Program-made: the position numbers and the translations under genes
Notes under the pieces: model-generated
What the model was told of the DNA's origin: nothing
Seen by the model: the letters and a program-made list of their open reading frames with translations, nothing else
The model's database searches: none
NCBI GenBank assembly: GCA_036278735.1
Contig: DASUKM010000056.1
Coordinates: 1 to 49,631, forward strand
From: DASUKM01 sp036278735
GTDB lineage: Bacteria > Acidobacteriota > Vicinamibacteria > Vicinamibacterales > 2-12-FULL-66-21
Direction of reading: 5' to 3'
DNA: 49,631 nucleotides
Shown here: positions 1 to 10,641 of the stretch, piece by piece
How positions within the stretch are numbered: position 1 is the stretch's first letter
Layout of the letters: the number at the start of each line of letters is the position of its first letter

Positions 1-586
1 CGACCGCGCGGCGCATGAGCTCGAGGATCTCCCGGCTCGAGACCGAGTCGAGGTTGCCCGTCGGCTCGTCGCCGAACACCACGGCGGGCCGGGTGATCAG
101 GGCCCGGGCGACCGCCACGCGCTGCTGCTGGCCGCCGGAGAGCTGGCCCGGGGTATTGTCCTCGCGGTCTCCCAGGCCGACCAGATCCAGCGCCGCCCGC
201 GCCCGCGCCATCCGTGCGCGGCGCGAGGCCGGACCCGACGGCCGGTAGAAGAGCGGCAGCGCGACATTTTCGAGCGCCGTCGTGCGCGGCAGCAGGTTGA
301 AGCTCTGGAACACGAACCCGAGCTGCTCCCCCCGGATCCGCGCCAGTTCCGGTTCGTCGGCACGGGAAATATCGACGCCCTCGAGGAAGTACTGACCGCT
401 CGTCGGGCGATCGAGGCAGCCGAGAATCGACATGAGGGTCGACTTGCCGGACCCCGACGCGCCGACGATGGCGACGAACTGCCCACGCGGGATCGTGAAC
501 GTCACGCCGCGCAGCGCAAGGATGTCGACGTCCCCCACGTGATAGGTCCGAACCACGTCGCGGACGTCGATGGCGATCTCTCCCAT
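1..586 (-). CDS. MacB/LolD-type ABC transporter ATP-binding protein (partial, C-terminus beyond window)
   Basis: This is the ATPase of a MacAB/LolCDE-type exporter. Read leftward from the ATG at 586 it gives about 195 residues: Walker A GASGSGKST near residue 42, a Q-loop region (GFVFQSFNLLPRT), the signature LSGGQQQRVAVARAL and Walker B VVFGDEPTGNLDS. The N-box, H-loop and remaining C-terminus lie beyond base 1. It starts 7 nt after the stop of the upstream HlyD/MacA-type gene, so the two are almost certainly one operon, and a permease may follow outside the window. The family energises export of macrolides, peptides or lipoproteins. The substrate here cannot be read from sequence. Confidence 0.93.
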   Translation of the reverse strand, partial: MGEIAIDVRDVVRTYHVGDVDILALRGVTFTIPRGQFVAIVGASGSGKSTLMSILGCLDRPTSGQYFLEGVDISRADEPELARIRGEQLGFVFQSFNLLPRTTALENVALPLFYRPSGPASRRARMARARAALDLVGLGDREDNTPGQLSGGQQQRVAVARALITRPAVVFGDEPTGNLDSVSSREILELMRRAV

Positions 587-593
587 GGCGCGC

Positions 594-1838
594 TCAGAAC
601 CGCAGCCGCGAGCGCGCGCCGCTCTTCGGCGCCCCGGCGGCCGACGCGGAGACGATCACCTGGTCGCCCGGCTTCAACGCACCGCTCACGATTTCCGCAT
701 GCGAGTCGTCGTCGAGCCCGACCGTCACCGGCACGCGTACGGGGCGTCCCTGCCGCAGCACCCACACCGCCCCGCTCTGTCCGCCGGCTTCGTTGCCGAC
801 CGGCTTCACGTTGGCCTGTTCGGACGCGTGGCCCGAGGTGCCCGTCACTCCGCCCGGCGTGTAGCGCAGCGCCTGGTCCGGCACGCGGAGCACATCGGCG
901 CGCTGGTCGGTGACGATGTGGACCGTCGCCGTCATGCCCGGCTTGAGCGAGTCCTTCGGGTTCGACGCGCTCACGACCGCATCGTACGTGACGACGTTCT
1001 GCACGGTCTGCGGCGCCTGGCGGACCTGCGTCACCGTCCCGGCGAAGCTCTGGTTCGGGAACGCCTCGACCGTGAACGTGGCCTGGCTGCCGGTATGGAT
1101 TGCCCCGATATCGCTTTCGCTGACGTTCGTGTCGACCTGCATCTTCGTGAGGTCCGTCGCGATCAGGAACAGCGTCGGCGTCTGAAAGCTCGCCGCGACG
1201 GTCTGGCCCGGCGTGACGTTGCGCGACACGACGGTTCCCTCGACCGGCGAGACGATGTTGGTATAGCCCAGGTTGACGATCGCCGACTGGAGCGCCGCCT
1301 GCCGCTGGGTGACCTCGGTGCGATCGAGCTTCACCTGCGCCGCCGCCTGGTCGGCCGCGCTCTTCGCCTGATCGACGACGTCCTGCGACACGATGCCGCG
1401 CGTGGCGAGATCGACGTTACGCGTATAGGTCAGGTGCGCGTACTGCTGGCCTGCCTGATCCTTCTGCAATTGCGCGCGCGCCGCCGCCAGGTTGGCCCGA
1501 TCCTGATCCACCACCGTCTGGTACGGACGGGGATCGATTTTCGCGCAGAGCTGTCCTTTGGTGACGTGGGTGTTGTAGTCGCACGAGACCGATTGGATGA
1601 CGCCCGAGATGTAGGAGCCCACCTGGACCGTCACCATCGGGTTCACGGTCCCGCTGGCCGTGACGGTGCGCGTGACCGGCCCGCGGGTCACCGCCGCGGT
1701 GACGTAATGAGGGGCCTCGGGGCGGCTCGCGTATCGCCAGGCCCCGACCGCCACGGCCACGACGATGATGGCCAGCGCGAGCCACCAGCGCGAGTGGCGC
1801 GAGGAGACCTTCGGCCGCGAACCTGGAGCGGTAGCCAT
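594..1838 (-). CDS. MacA-like periplasmic adaptor subunit (HlyD/RND-MFP family)
   Basis: A membrane-fusion protein linking an inner-membrane ABC exporter to an outer-membrane channel. The 414-aa product has a cytoplasmic basic N-terminus, one TM segment at about 18-35, a split barrel-sandwich domain (about 72-105 and 190-215, containing SPVEGTVVSRNVTPGQTV), an intervening alpha-helical hairpin at about 107-187 rich in Ala, Gln and Asp, then a beta-barrel and membrane-proximal domain. Its length fits MacA. It directly precedes the MacB-type ATPase, which supports a MacA role over an RND adaptor. A Gly/Ser/Glu-rich stretch at about 325-350 (GGVTGTSGHASEQANVKPVG) looks like a loop insertion in the membrane-proximal domain. 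Confidence 0.92.
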   Translation of the reverse strand: MATAPGSRPKVSSRHSRWWLALAIIVVAVAVGAWRYASRPEAPHYVTAAVTRGPVTRTVTASGTVNPMVTVQVGSYISGVIQSVSCDYNTHVTKGQLCAKIDPRPYQTVVDQDRANLAAARAQLQKDQAGQQYAHLTYTRNVDLATRGIVSQDVVDQAKSAADQAAAQVKLDRTEVTQRQAALQSAIVNLGYTNIVSPVEGTVVSRNVTPGQTVAASFQTPTLFLIATDLTKMQVDTNVSESDIGAIHTGSQATFTVEAFPNQSFAGTVTQVRQAPQTVQNVVTYDAVVSASNPKDSLKPGMTATVHIVTDQRADVLRVPDQALRYTPGGVTGTSGHASEQANVKPVGNEAGGQSGAVWVLRQGRPVRVPVTVGLDDDSHAEIVSGALKPGDQVIVSASAAGAPKSGARSRLRF

Positions 1839-1870
1839 CCTGCCCCGGGTAAATGCAAGACGCGTCCCGG

Positions 1871-4504
1871 CTACGTGTCGAGGTTGGGGTGCTGCGGCGC
1901 GAGCGCGGCGATCGCCACGATCAACTCGAGCGGGTCAATCGGCTTCACGAGGTGCATCTGAAAGCCGCTGGCCAGCGACACGACGCGGTCCTGGGACCGC
2001 GCGTACGCGGTCAGCGCGGCGGCGGGGACATGTCGCACGGGATCGTCGAGCCGCCGAATCGTGCGGATCAACTGGAGGCCATCCGTGCCTGGCATCCCGA
2101 TATCCGCCACGATGACGTCGGGCCGGATGCGGTGGACGGCTTCGAGCGCCTCCGGCGCGGATGTCGCCACCGTCACGCGGGCGCCGGCCCCTTCGAGGAC
2201 GGCGCGCAGCAGCGCGAGCGAGTCGGGCTCGTCGTCGACCGCGAGCACCTGCACGCCATCCAGGCGCGGGGCCGACTCGAGCGCGGGCGCCTCGCGATCG
2301 CTGTGCGGCTGGTCCTTCGGAGACTGAGCCGATACGGGGGGGTGCACGATCATGAGCGGGAGTCTCAGGGTGAACGTGGCCCCTTGACCTAGGCCGCCGC
2401 TCGACACGGTCACCGTGCCGCCATGGAGTTCCGTCAACTGCCGGACGATCGCCAGCCCGAGCCCGAGGCCGCCGTACTCGCGCGAGAAGCTCGCGTCGGC
2501 CTGCCGGAAGCGCTCGAACACGAAGGGCAGGAACTCCGGGGCGATCCCGCGCCCCGTGTCGCTGACGGTCACCTCGACGTGGGAATCCACGCGCGCCAGC
2601 CGCAACTGCACCTTGCCGCCGCGCGACGTGAACTTGATCGCGTTCGACAGCAGGTTCCAGACGATTTGCTGCAGCCGATCCGCATCTCCGGAGACCGGCG
2701 TCGTCAGCGGGTCGATGATCGTTTCGACGCGCACCCCTTTGGCTTCCGCCGCCGGCATGAGCGTGGCGGCGGCCTCGTGCAGGACGCCCGGCAGATCCAC
2801 AGGCTCGACGTTGAGCCGCAGACGTCCGGCCACGATGCGGGACACATCCAGCACGTCTTCGATGATCTGCTTCAGCGAGGTCGCGTTGCGCTCGATCGTA
2901 TCCAGCGCCGTAATCGCTTTCTCGGAGGGCAGCGCCTTGAGCCGCAACATGCGCGAATAGCCGAGCACGGCGTTGAGCGGCGTCCGCAGTTCATGAGACA
3001 AGGTGGCCAGGAACTCGTCCTTCAGGCGGCTCGCCTCGTTGGCGCGAGCGTACGCGCGGGCGTTCTCCACGGCCAGGGACGCCCGCACCGCCAGATCGAG
3101 GGCAAATTGCACGTCCGGCTCCGCGTACGTGCGGCCGGACTCCGCTCCCGCGAACGTGATCGCCCCGAAGACCTGCCCCTGCGCCCGGAGCGGCACGCAC
3201 ATGTACGACGTCAGCTTCAACTCCCGAAGCAGACGCCGGTGTTCGTCGTCGCGCGCGACGGCATCGAGGAAATCGGCCGGAATGTGCGACATGAACGCCG
3301 GCCTGCCCGTTTTGATGACCTCGTGGACGCCGCCCGGCACGTCCGGGTCGGAGGGATACCGCTCCTCCAGCGTCCGCGCGAGCGCGACCTTTTCGGGGTC
3401 GACGTGCGCGACCGCGAGCCGCTGCAGTTTGCCGCGTTCGTTCAGGATGTCCACGGCGCACCAGTCGGCGATCGTCGGCACGGCGAGTTTTGCGACGGCC
3501 GCCAGCGTCGCCTCGTAGTCGAGCGACGCGCTCAAGGCCGCTCCCGCTTCGGCGAGGAACGTCGCGCGCAGGCGGGCCTCGTCCGCGGCGTCGTGCGCCT
3601 GCCGCTGCTCCTCGTACAGCTCCGCCGTCGTCAGGGCCGCGGCCACGAGACTCGAGACCACGACACCCATTCGCAGATCGACGGGCCTGTAGGCGCGACG
3701 CTGCCGCGAATAGAACACCAACGTCCCGGACCGCTGCCCCTCGATCAGCAGCGGGAACACGATCATCGAGCGGATCCCTTCGCGGTGGTAGGCGTCGCGC
3801 AGGTCCGCGAGCATCGGGGCGGTCTCCACGTCCTCGCACGCGAGGGGCTCCGAAAACGGCACGAACGTCGCGCTGCCTGCCCGTTCCACCGCGCGCGCCG
3901 CGAACTCCGGCGAGACTCCGAACGACTCGAATACGCGCCACGCCCCGTCGAGGCCGACGCGCCACAATGCGTAGCCGTCGGCGTCGATGACGTCGCGGGC
4001 GACGGCGAGCGAGGCGGACGCGACAGCCCCCGACTCCGGCGAGGCCAGAATGGTCGCCGACGCGGCCGTCAGGCGCAGCAGCCGTTGCTGCATGTCCCGG
4101 AGTTCGGCTTCGAGCCGCGTGCGCACCGAGATGTCCCGGGCGATCTTCGACGCTCCGACGATCGTGCCCGCCGCGTCGCGGATCGGGGACACCGTCAGCG
4201 AGATGGGGACGGGTGTGCCGTCCTTCCGCTGCCGAACGGTATCGAAGTGTTCCACGCGCTCCCCCTGCCGGATCCGGCCGAGCACCATGTCTTCTTCGGC
4301 GAGCCGTTCAGGTGGAATCAGGATGGTGATCGACGCTCCAATGGCCTCGTCGGCCGTGTACCCGAACAGCCGCTCGGCTCCCCCGTTCCAGGAGGTGATG
4401 ATGCCGTTCAGATCCTTGCTGACGATCGCGTCGTCGGAGGATTCGACGATCGCGGCCAGGCGGAGCGAAGGGTCCGGGGCGCGGCTGGTCATGTACCAGA
4501 GCAT
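1871..4504 (-). CDS. Hybrid sensor histidine kinase/response regulator (PAS-GAF-GAF-HisKA-HATPase-REC)
   Basis: A soluble-looking 877-aa hybrid kinase with no clear TM segment. Domains in order: PAS at about 12-127 (ESSDDAIVSKDLNGIITSWN), GAF at about 145-295, GAF at about 315-482, HisKA with phospho-acceptor H504 in LATLSHELRTPLNAVLGY, HATPase with N-box around N617/N621 and G boxes DTGRGIAP and GLGLGLAI, and a C-terminal receiver at about 750-865 with the acidic pair DDE, phospho-acceptor D801 (VADIGMPG) and K854. M5 (4492) is an equally good start. It lies upstream of the macAB-like pair on the same strand (32-bp gap) and diverges from the HlyD gene at 4612. It may control either transporter. 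The PAS/GAF ligand is unknown. Confidence 0.93.
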   Translation of the reverse strand: MLWYMTSRAPDPSLRLAAIVESSDDAIVSKDLNGIITSWNGGAERLFGYTADEAIGASITILIPPERLAEEDMVLGRIRQGERVEHFDTVRQRKDGTPVPISLTVSPIRDAAGTIVGASKIARDISVRTRLEAELRDMQQRLLRLTAASATILASPESGAVASASLAVARDVIDADGYALWRVGLDGAWRVFESFGVSPEFAARAVERAGSATFVPFSEPLACEDVETAPMLADLRDAYHREGIRSMIVFPLLIEGQRSGTLVFYSRQRRAYRPVDLRMGVVVSSLVAAALTTAELYEEQRQAHDAADEARLRATFLAEAGAALSASLDYEATLAAVAKLAVPTIADWCAVDILNERGKLQRLAVAHVDPEKVALARTLEERYPSDPDVPGGVHEVIKTGRPAFMSHIPADFLDAVARDDEHRRLLRELKLTSYMCVPLRAQGQVFGAITFAGAESGRTYAEPDVQFALDLAVRASLAVENARAYARANEASRLKDEFLATLSHELRTPLNAVLGYSRMLRLKALPSEKAITALDTIERNATSLKQIIEDVLDVSRIVAGRLRLNVEPVDLPGVLHEAAATLMPAAEAKGVRVETIIDPLTTPVSGDADRLQQIVWNLLSNAIKFTSRGGKVQLRLARVDSHVEVTVSDTGRGIAPEFLPFVFERFRQADASFSREYGGLGLGLAIVRQLTELHGGTVTVSSGGLGQGATFTLRLPLMIVHPPVSAQSPKDQPHSDREAPALESAPRLDGVQVLAVDDEPDSLALLRAVLEGAGARVTVATSAPEALEAVHRIRPDVIVADIGMPGTDGLQLIRTIRRLDDPVRHVPAAALTAYARSQDRVVSLASGFQMHLVKPIDPLELIVAIAALAPQHPNLDT

Positions 4505-4611
4505 TGTAGCGAGTTCACCGCCCGGCGGCCCCCTCGCAGCTCTGCGGAACGAGCCGAGTCATGGTCTAATACGACATCGCCCGATCGGTGGCGGCGACAT
4601 CCTCATTCATC

Positions 4612-5654
4612 ATGCGACGTCGAATCGGACTGATTCTGGTCCTTGTGCTGGGCGCGGCCGTAGTGTGGGCGGTCGTGGTGTGGACGCGGCCGACCGCGCT
4701 CGTCCTCACGGGGATCGTCACGACGAACGACGTGATCGTCAGCCCGCAGATCACGGGTCAGGTCACGCGTCTGCTCGTCAAGGAAGGGGACACCGTCGCC
4801 AAGGATCAGCTGCTGGCCGTGATCGCTCCGCAGGAGCTGCAGCAGGACCGGGCGTTTTACGCGAGCAGCGCCGCCCAGGCCGGCTCGCAGGTCCGGGAGA
4901 GCGAGGCGGCGCTGAGGTACGAGGAGCAACAGACCGCCGACCAGATCCGGCAGGCGCAGGCGATGCTCGCCTCGATCCAGGCCCAGCGCGCTGCGGCGGC
5001 GGCCGACCTCGAGAACGCGCGGCTGACCAACGATCGCGTACAGAAGATGGTACAGCAGGGGGTCGTCGCGACCGGCGAGGCGGATCAGGCCCGGACGGCG
5101 TTCGAGAGCGCGCGCGCCAAGGTGGAGGGGCTCGACAAGCAGGCCGACGCGCAGCGGGCGGCGATTGCCCTGGCGCGGTCCAGCGCGGAACAGATCGCGG
5201 TGCGCCGGAGCGAACTCGAGGCCAATCGGCACCAGCAGGCGGCCGCGGATGCCCAGCGCGCGAAGGCGGACGTCCGGCTCGGGTACACGGAGCTGCACGC
5301 GCCGCTCGCGGGCATCGTCGACGTCCGCGCCGTCCGGCCTGGCGAGGTGGTCACCCCCGCCCAGCCCCTGCTGACGCTCATCAATCCCGACGACCTGTGG
5401 GTGCGGGCCGACGTCGAGGAAACGTACATCGACCGCGTTCGCCTCGGCGACCACCTGACCGTCAGGCTGCCGTCGGGGGCAGAGCGCGACGGCGTCGTGT
5501 TCTTCCGCGGCGTCGACGCCGGCTTTGCCACCCAGCGCGACGTCAGCCGCACCAAGCGCGACATCCGGACGTTCGAGATCCGCCTGCGCGTCGACAACCG
5601 CGATCGCCGTCTGGCCACCGGCATGACGGCATACGTGCTGCTGCCCCTGCGGTG

Positions 5655-5655
<1 letters not shown>
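4612..5655 (+). CDS. HlyD family efflux adaptor (EmrA/YhiI-like)
   Basis: First gene of a three-gene ABC-2 export operon. The 347-aa product has an N-terminal TM anchor at about 4-24, a lipoyl half-motif (SPQITGQVTRLLVKEGDTV), a long coiled coil of about 125 residues rich in Gln, Ala and Arg, the second lipoyl half (LHAPLAGIVDVRAVRPGEVV) and a C-terminal beta-barrel. I chose the ATG at 4612 because it leads straight into MRRRIGLILV and the TM segment. A GTG at 4588 in the same frame would add eight residues. The stop overlaps the next start by one base (TGATG), indicating translational coupling to the ATPase. Confidence 0.9.
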
Positions 5656-6647
<992 letters not shown>

Positions 6648-6650
6648 GCC

Positions 6651-7766
6651 ATGTCGCGCATCTGGGCCCTCGTCGAACGTGAACTGCGGCGGTTCCGCCG
6701 GAGTCCGACGCTCATCGTCGTGTCGCTGGTCTTTCCCGTCGTCCAGCTCGTGGTGCTCGGGTACGCGTTTGGCGGCAACCTGAAGAATCTGACGGTCGGC
6801 GTCGTGGATCAGGACCACGGCGTCCCCGCGGTGAAGATCCGCGAGATGACGGGAGCCGTGGCCGCCGGCGTCCGGACCTTCCAGATGATCGAGTACGGGG
6901 ATCAGGGCCGGGCGCTCCAGGATCTGCGCAACGGGCGCCTGAATGGCGTCCTGCTGATCCCGCCCGACTTCTCGCGCCGCGCGCTGGCCGACGAGGCGCC
7001 GCACATCGCGCTGATCGAAGACAACACCGACAACTTCGTGACGGCCACGCTCGCCGCGAGCATCGGGAGCCTCGTGACGACGTACGACGAGCCGCCCCCC
7101 GACAGCGCCCGCCTCCCGACGAAGGCGACGCTCGACGTCGTCGAGATGTACCCGTACGTGCCGTACATCCAGTACCTGCTGCCCGGCTCCATCGTGATGT
7201 CCATCTTCATGATGGTGATGATCGGCGGCGGGATCATCTTCATCGACGACAAGGCCCGCGGGCTGCACGAGGGCTACCTCGTCACGCCGGTCACGAAATT
7301 CGAGCTGATCGCGGGCTTCAATCTCTCGGGCACGATCAAGGCCGTGCTGGCGGGCGCGGTGCTGACGGTCGTCGGCACGCTCATCGCCGGCATCCCGGAT
7401 CCGTTCGCGCCGTTGCGGCTGGTCCGCCTGCTCCTGGTGATCGTCGTAACGGCGTTCGCGTTGATCAGCCTGATGTTCCTGCTGATGGTGCGCGTGACGG
7501 ACCCGCTCGTGCCGCGCGCCACGTTCGGCGTCCTCAACACGCTCCTCTATTTTCCCAGCGGCGCGGTGTACCCTCAGCAGGGATTTCCGCGCTGGATGCA
7601 GGCGATCGCCGTGGCCGACCCGTTCACGTACTCGGTGCACGCGTTCAAGGATCTGCTGCTGAAGAACACGGGCCTCGGCGCGATCACGGGAGACCTGCTC
7701 TTCCTCGCGGTGTTCTCGGCCGGGGCGATGACGGTCGCGACTCTGCTGTTCCGCCGCACGCTGTGA
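6651..7766 (+). CDS. ABC-2 type transporter permease
   Basis: Membrane partner of the preceding ATPase, 371 aa. The ABC-2 layout is clear: TM1 at about 20-40 after a basic amphipathic start (MSRIWALVERELRRFRRSPT), a large extracytoplasmic domain at about 45-175, then five hydrophobic segments from about 180 to 368, including YIQYLLPGSIVMSIFMMVMI and the RATFGVLNTLLYFPSGAVYP region typical of the family. It is the last gene of the HlyD-ATPase-permease operon. The next gene converges on it 12 bp downstream. Substrate is unknown. Confidence 0.93.
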   Translation: MSRIWALVERELRRFRRSPTLIVVSLVFPVVQLVVLGYAFGGNLKNLTVGVVDQDHGVPAVKIREMTGAVAAGVRTFQMIEYGDQGRALQDLRNGRLNGVLLIPPDFSRRALADEAPHIALIEDNTDNFVTATLAASIGSLVTTYDEPPPDSARLPTKATLDVVEMYPYVPYIQYLLPGSIVMSIFMMVMIGGGIIFIDDKARGLHEGYLVTPVTKFELIAGFNLSGTIKAVLAGAVLTVVGTLIAGIPDPFAPLRLVRLLLVIVVTAFALISLMFLLMVRVTDPLVPRATFGVLNTLLYFPSGAVYPQQGFPRWMQAIAVADPFTYSVHAFKDLLLKNTGLGAITGDLLFLAVFSAGAMTVATLLFRRTL

Positions 7767-7778
7767 GCGCGGACGACG

Positions 7779-9119
7779 CTACGGCCGCTGCGATGGCGCG
7801 ACTTCCGGGGTGGTCGACAGCAGGCCCGGGAGCAGCGTGCCGTCCACGTCCGGCATGTCCAGGCCGAGCAGGGCGGCGATGAAGGGCGCGATGTGCTGCA
7901 TCGGCAGCAGCGGGACGACGGCCCCCGTCCGGACGCCCGCGCCGGCGGCGACGAAGCCGGTCAACATGTCGGGCACATCCGGCAAATAGCCATGGCCGGC
8001 GCCGTGGGCCGCCTGGACCGCCGGACCGTCGCGGTCCGGCGAAAACACCACGCCCGGGGCGGCGGCGAGCGCCAGCACCGCCTCGGGCTCCGCTGCGAGC
8101 CGATCGAGTTCGGCGCGATCGACGACACGGAAGAGCGTGCGCACCCCATCCGGCAACGCCTCGAGCGCGTGCCGGATCGCGGCGAGTGTGTGGCCGTGCG
8201 CCTCAGTGGAAGGCTGGAGCCGGAGGAACGCCGAGCCGCCGCTGGCGTGGAAGGCCGCGCGCCACGACGTGCCCGTCGGATGCGGCGGCGTCAGCCCGGC
8301 GTCGCGCAGCCACACGTTGGGCAGCAGCGCCGTGTGCACGTCGATGCTCCCATGATCGCCCGTGACGACGAACGTGGTGCGGTCCAGCAGATTCAGCCGC
8401 TCGACGGTTTCGACGATGCGCGCCACCGCGCGATCGGCAGCCGCCACGGCTCGCCGGGCCCGCGGATTGTCGCGTCCCAGCCGGTGGCGCACGTGGTCGA
8501 GCCCGATGGCGTGCACCAGCATCAGGGTCGGCCGATAGCGCTCGAACAGATAGGCGGCCATCGCGCCGACGACGTCCTCGCGCCCGAGCGTATCGAGGCT
8601 GAACGTCGCGTCGGACAAGCGGCCGGTCGCCTCGCGCTCGAGTTCCTCGAACAGCCCCGGCGGCGTCGCCGCGGCCCGGATTGGCGCGATCGAACCAGGG
8701 GCATCGGGCGCCCAGACGTCCGGAACGTTCCAGTCGATGCGCGCCCCCAGCGTAACGGGCCAGGAAATCGCGGCGGTCGTGCCGCCGCGCGCGCGGACGC
8801 CGTCCCACAACGTGGGCACGCGGATCGCCGCGGCGTCCCAGATCCAGCGCCCCGTCGGCGCAACGGGGTCGAACGTTTCGTTGTCGACGACTCCGTGACG
8901 CGCGGGGAGCGCGCCCGTCACAATCGTCGTGTGCGCCGGATACGTCAGCGCCGGGAACACGCTGCGCACGGCCAGCGCCATCGCGCCGCGCCGCACCAGC
9001 TCGTGCAGCACCGGCGCGGGCCAGCGGTCGTCACGATAGATGTGCGGGCGCAATCCGTCGATCGAGATCAGGACGACGTGGTCGGTGAGCCGAGGAGAGG
9101 ACTGCGAGGAGCCGGTCAC
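7779..9119 (-). CDS. Alkaline phosphatase superfamily hydrolase (nucleotide pyrophosphatase/phosphodiesterase-like)
   Basis: A metal-dependent phosphoesterase of the type I phosphodiesterase/NPP branch. Metal ligands and nucleophile are visible: D21 in LISIDGLRP, T59 in FPALTYPAHTTIVTGALPARHG (the Thr replaces Ser as in NPPs), TGDHGSIDVH, and a later GHGYLPD histidine. I prefer the GTG at 9119 (446 aa), which leaves about 85 bp for divergent promoters. ATGs at 9206 and 9224 are in frame, but the added residues look non-coding and run into the MFS start. No signal peptide is seen with the GTG start. It probably acts on nucleotide or phosphodiester substrates. The exact substrate is unknown. 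Confidence 0.87.
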   Translation of the reverse strand: MTGSSQSSPRLTDHVVLISIDGLRPHIYRDDRWPAPVLHELVRRGAMALAVRSVFPALTYPAHTTIVTGALPARHGVVDNETFDPVAPTGRWIWDAAAIRVPTLWDGVRARGGTTAAISWPVTLGARIDWNVPDVWAPDAPGSIAPIRAAATPPGLFEELEREATGRLSDATFSLDTLGREDVVGAMAAYLFERYRPTLMLVHAIGLDHVRHRLGRDNPRARRAVAAADRAVARIVETVERLNLLDRTTFVVTGDHGSIDVHTALLPNVWLRDAGLTPPHPTGTSWRAAFHASGGSAFLRLQPSTEAHGHTLAAIRHALEALPDGVRTLFRVVDRAELDRLAAEPEAVLALAAAPGVVFSPDRDGPAVQAAHGAGHGYLPDVPDMLTGFVAAGAGVRTGAVVPLLPMQHIAPFIAALLGLDMPDVDGTLLPGLLSTTPEVAPSQRP

Positions 9120-9204
9120 CGCTCGATGGTATCGTGATCGAACCACTTCAAGGGGTTCGACAGCGGCGCGCCCCGGTCGCGGTGCCGGCCGCCGGCTCAG
9201 CTGC

Positions 9205-10641
9205 ATGGTGGATGAACAGTGCATGAAACCTGCTGTCGGTAAGCCCGCCGCTCAGATCGCCGCCCCCGCTCCCGCTGCCACTCGGCAGACACGGCCGGCC
9301 GCGCGCAAGCGGCGGCGCGACGTCATTGCGTCGCTCGGCCAGCCGAAAGTCGCCGTCATGCTCCTGCTCGGCTTCTCGTCGGGCCTGCCCTTTCTGCTGA
9401 CGGGCAACACGTTGGGCTATTGGCTGCGCGACGAAGGCACCTCGCTGCAGGCGATCGGCTTTCTGTCGTGGGTGGGGCTCGCCTACTCCGTCAAGTTCCT
9501 CTGGGCCCCGGTCATCGATCGCGTCGACGCGCCGCTGTTCGGGCGCTTCGGACGCCGGCGCAGCTGGATGATCCTGACGCAATTGCTCGTGGCCGCCGGT
9601 CTGTTCGGCCTCTCCGTGCGCGGGCCGCAGGCCGGGCTCGCCGCGGTTGGCGCGCTCGCGCTGCTCGTCGCGTTCTCCTCCTCGACCCAGGACATCGTGA
9701 TCGACGCGTGGCGGATCGAGATTTCCGACGACGCCGACGAACTGGGGTTGCTGGCGGCGGCCTATCAGCTCGGCTACCGCGCGGCACTGCTGATCACCGA
9801 CGCGCTCATCCTGATCGCGGCGAGTCACTTCGGCTGGCCGATCTCGTATTCGATGATGGCCGTCCTGATGGCGGTTGGCGTGGCGGCGAGCTTCGCGGCC
9901 CGCGAGCCACGGCGCGTGCCGGTCGCCGGCGCGCCCGACCGCGACGCGCCGCTCTGGAACGTGCGCGGGTTCCTCGACGCGGTGGTCGGTCCTTTCGCCG
10001 AGTTCTTTCGGGTGTACGGCTGGCTCGCGCTGCTGATGCTCGCGATGATCAGCCTGTACCGCCTCCCGGAGTTCGTCATGGGCCCGATGGCGAATCCGTA
10101 CTACCACGACCTCGGCCTCTCCAAGGACGCGGTCGGCGCCGTGCGCGGCTCGATCGGGCTGGTGGCGTCGCTGCTCGGCATCGCGGCCGGCGGGTTGAGC
10201 GCCGTCAGGGTCGGTTATTTCCGAACGCTGATTCTCGGGCTCGTCATGCAGAGCGTCGTCATCGCGGCCTTCTCCATCCTCGCCTACACGGGGCCGGACC
10301 TGCGCGTGTTCGGCGCCGTCATGGCGGCCGACAACTTCGGCGCCGCCTTCGCGGGCGTCGCGCTCGTCACGTACATGTCGAGCCTCACCAGCATCGGCTA
10401 CACGGCCACGCAGTACGCGCTCCTCAGTTCGGCTTACACCTACGTGGGCAAGTTCGCCAAGGGCTTCTCCGGCGTGATGGTCGAGTACCTCGCGAGCGGC
10501 CGCACGCTCCTCGACGGCTACGCGCTGTTCTTCATCGGCGCCGGGCTGCTCGGGATCCCGGCCATCCTGCTGTGCGTCGCGCTCGCGCGCGTGGCGCCCG
10601 ACCGGACGCATGGACCGGTTGAAGGAAGCCCAGCCTCGTGA
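9205..10641 (+). CDS. MFS transporter, AmpG/PAT-like permease
   Basis: A 478-aa multi-pass inner-membrane protein resembling the AmpG (muropeptide permease) and acetyl-CoA transporter branch of the MFS. The first helices contain KVAVMLLLGFSSGLPFLLTG and GFLSWVGLAYSVKFLWAPVI, both characteristic of AmpG. A further motif is SSTQDIVIDAWRIE. About 12 TM segments can be drawn. The N-terminal 30-40 residues are Pro/Ala/Arg-rich. Starts at 9205 and at 9223 (MKPAVGK) are both possible. AmpG imports anhydromuropeptides in cell-wall recycling, but the substrate here is inferred by family only. Its last codons overlap the next gene by four bases. Confidence 0.9.
   Translation: MVDEQCMKPAVGKPAAQIAAPAPAATRQTRPAARKRRRDVIASLGQPKVAVMLLLGFSSGLPFLLTGNTLGYWLRDEGTSLQAIGFLSWVGLAYSVKFLWAPVIDRVDAPLFGRFGRRRSWMILTQLLVAAGLFGLSVRGPQAGLAAVGALALLVAFSSSTQDIVIDAWRIEISDDADELGLLAAAYQLGYRAALLITDALILIAASHFGWPISYSMMAVLMAVGVAASFAAREPRRVPVAGAPDRDAPLWNVRGFLDAVVGPFAEFFRVYGWLALLMLAMISLYRLPEFVMGPMANPYYHDLGLSKDAVGAVRGSIGLVASLLGIAAGGLSAVRVGYFRTLILGLVMQSVVIAAFSILAYTGPDLRVFGAVMAADNFGAAFAGVALVTYMSSLTSIGYTATQYALLSSAYTYVGKFAKGFSGVMVEYLASGRTLLDGYALFFIGAGLLGIPAILLCVALARVAPDRTHGPVEGSPAS

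Noticed and set aside
9120..9224. Upstream ATG starts for the phosphodiesterase-like gene
   Set aside because: They would overlap the divergent MFS start region and leave no room for promoters; the added residues are low quality.
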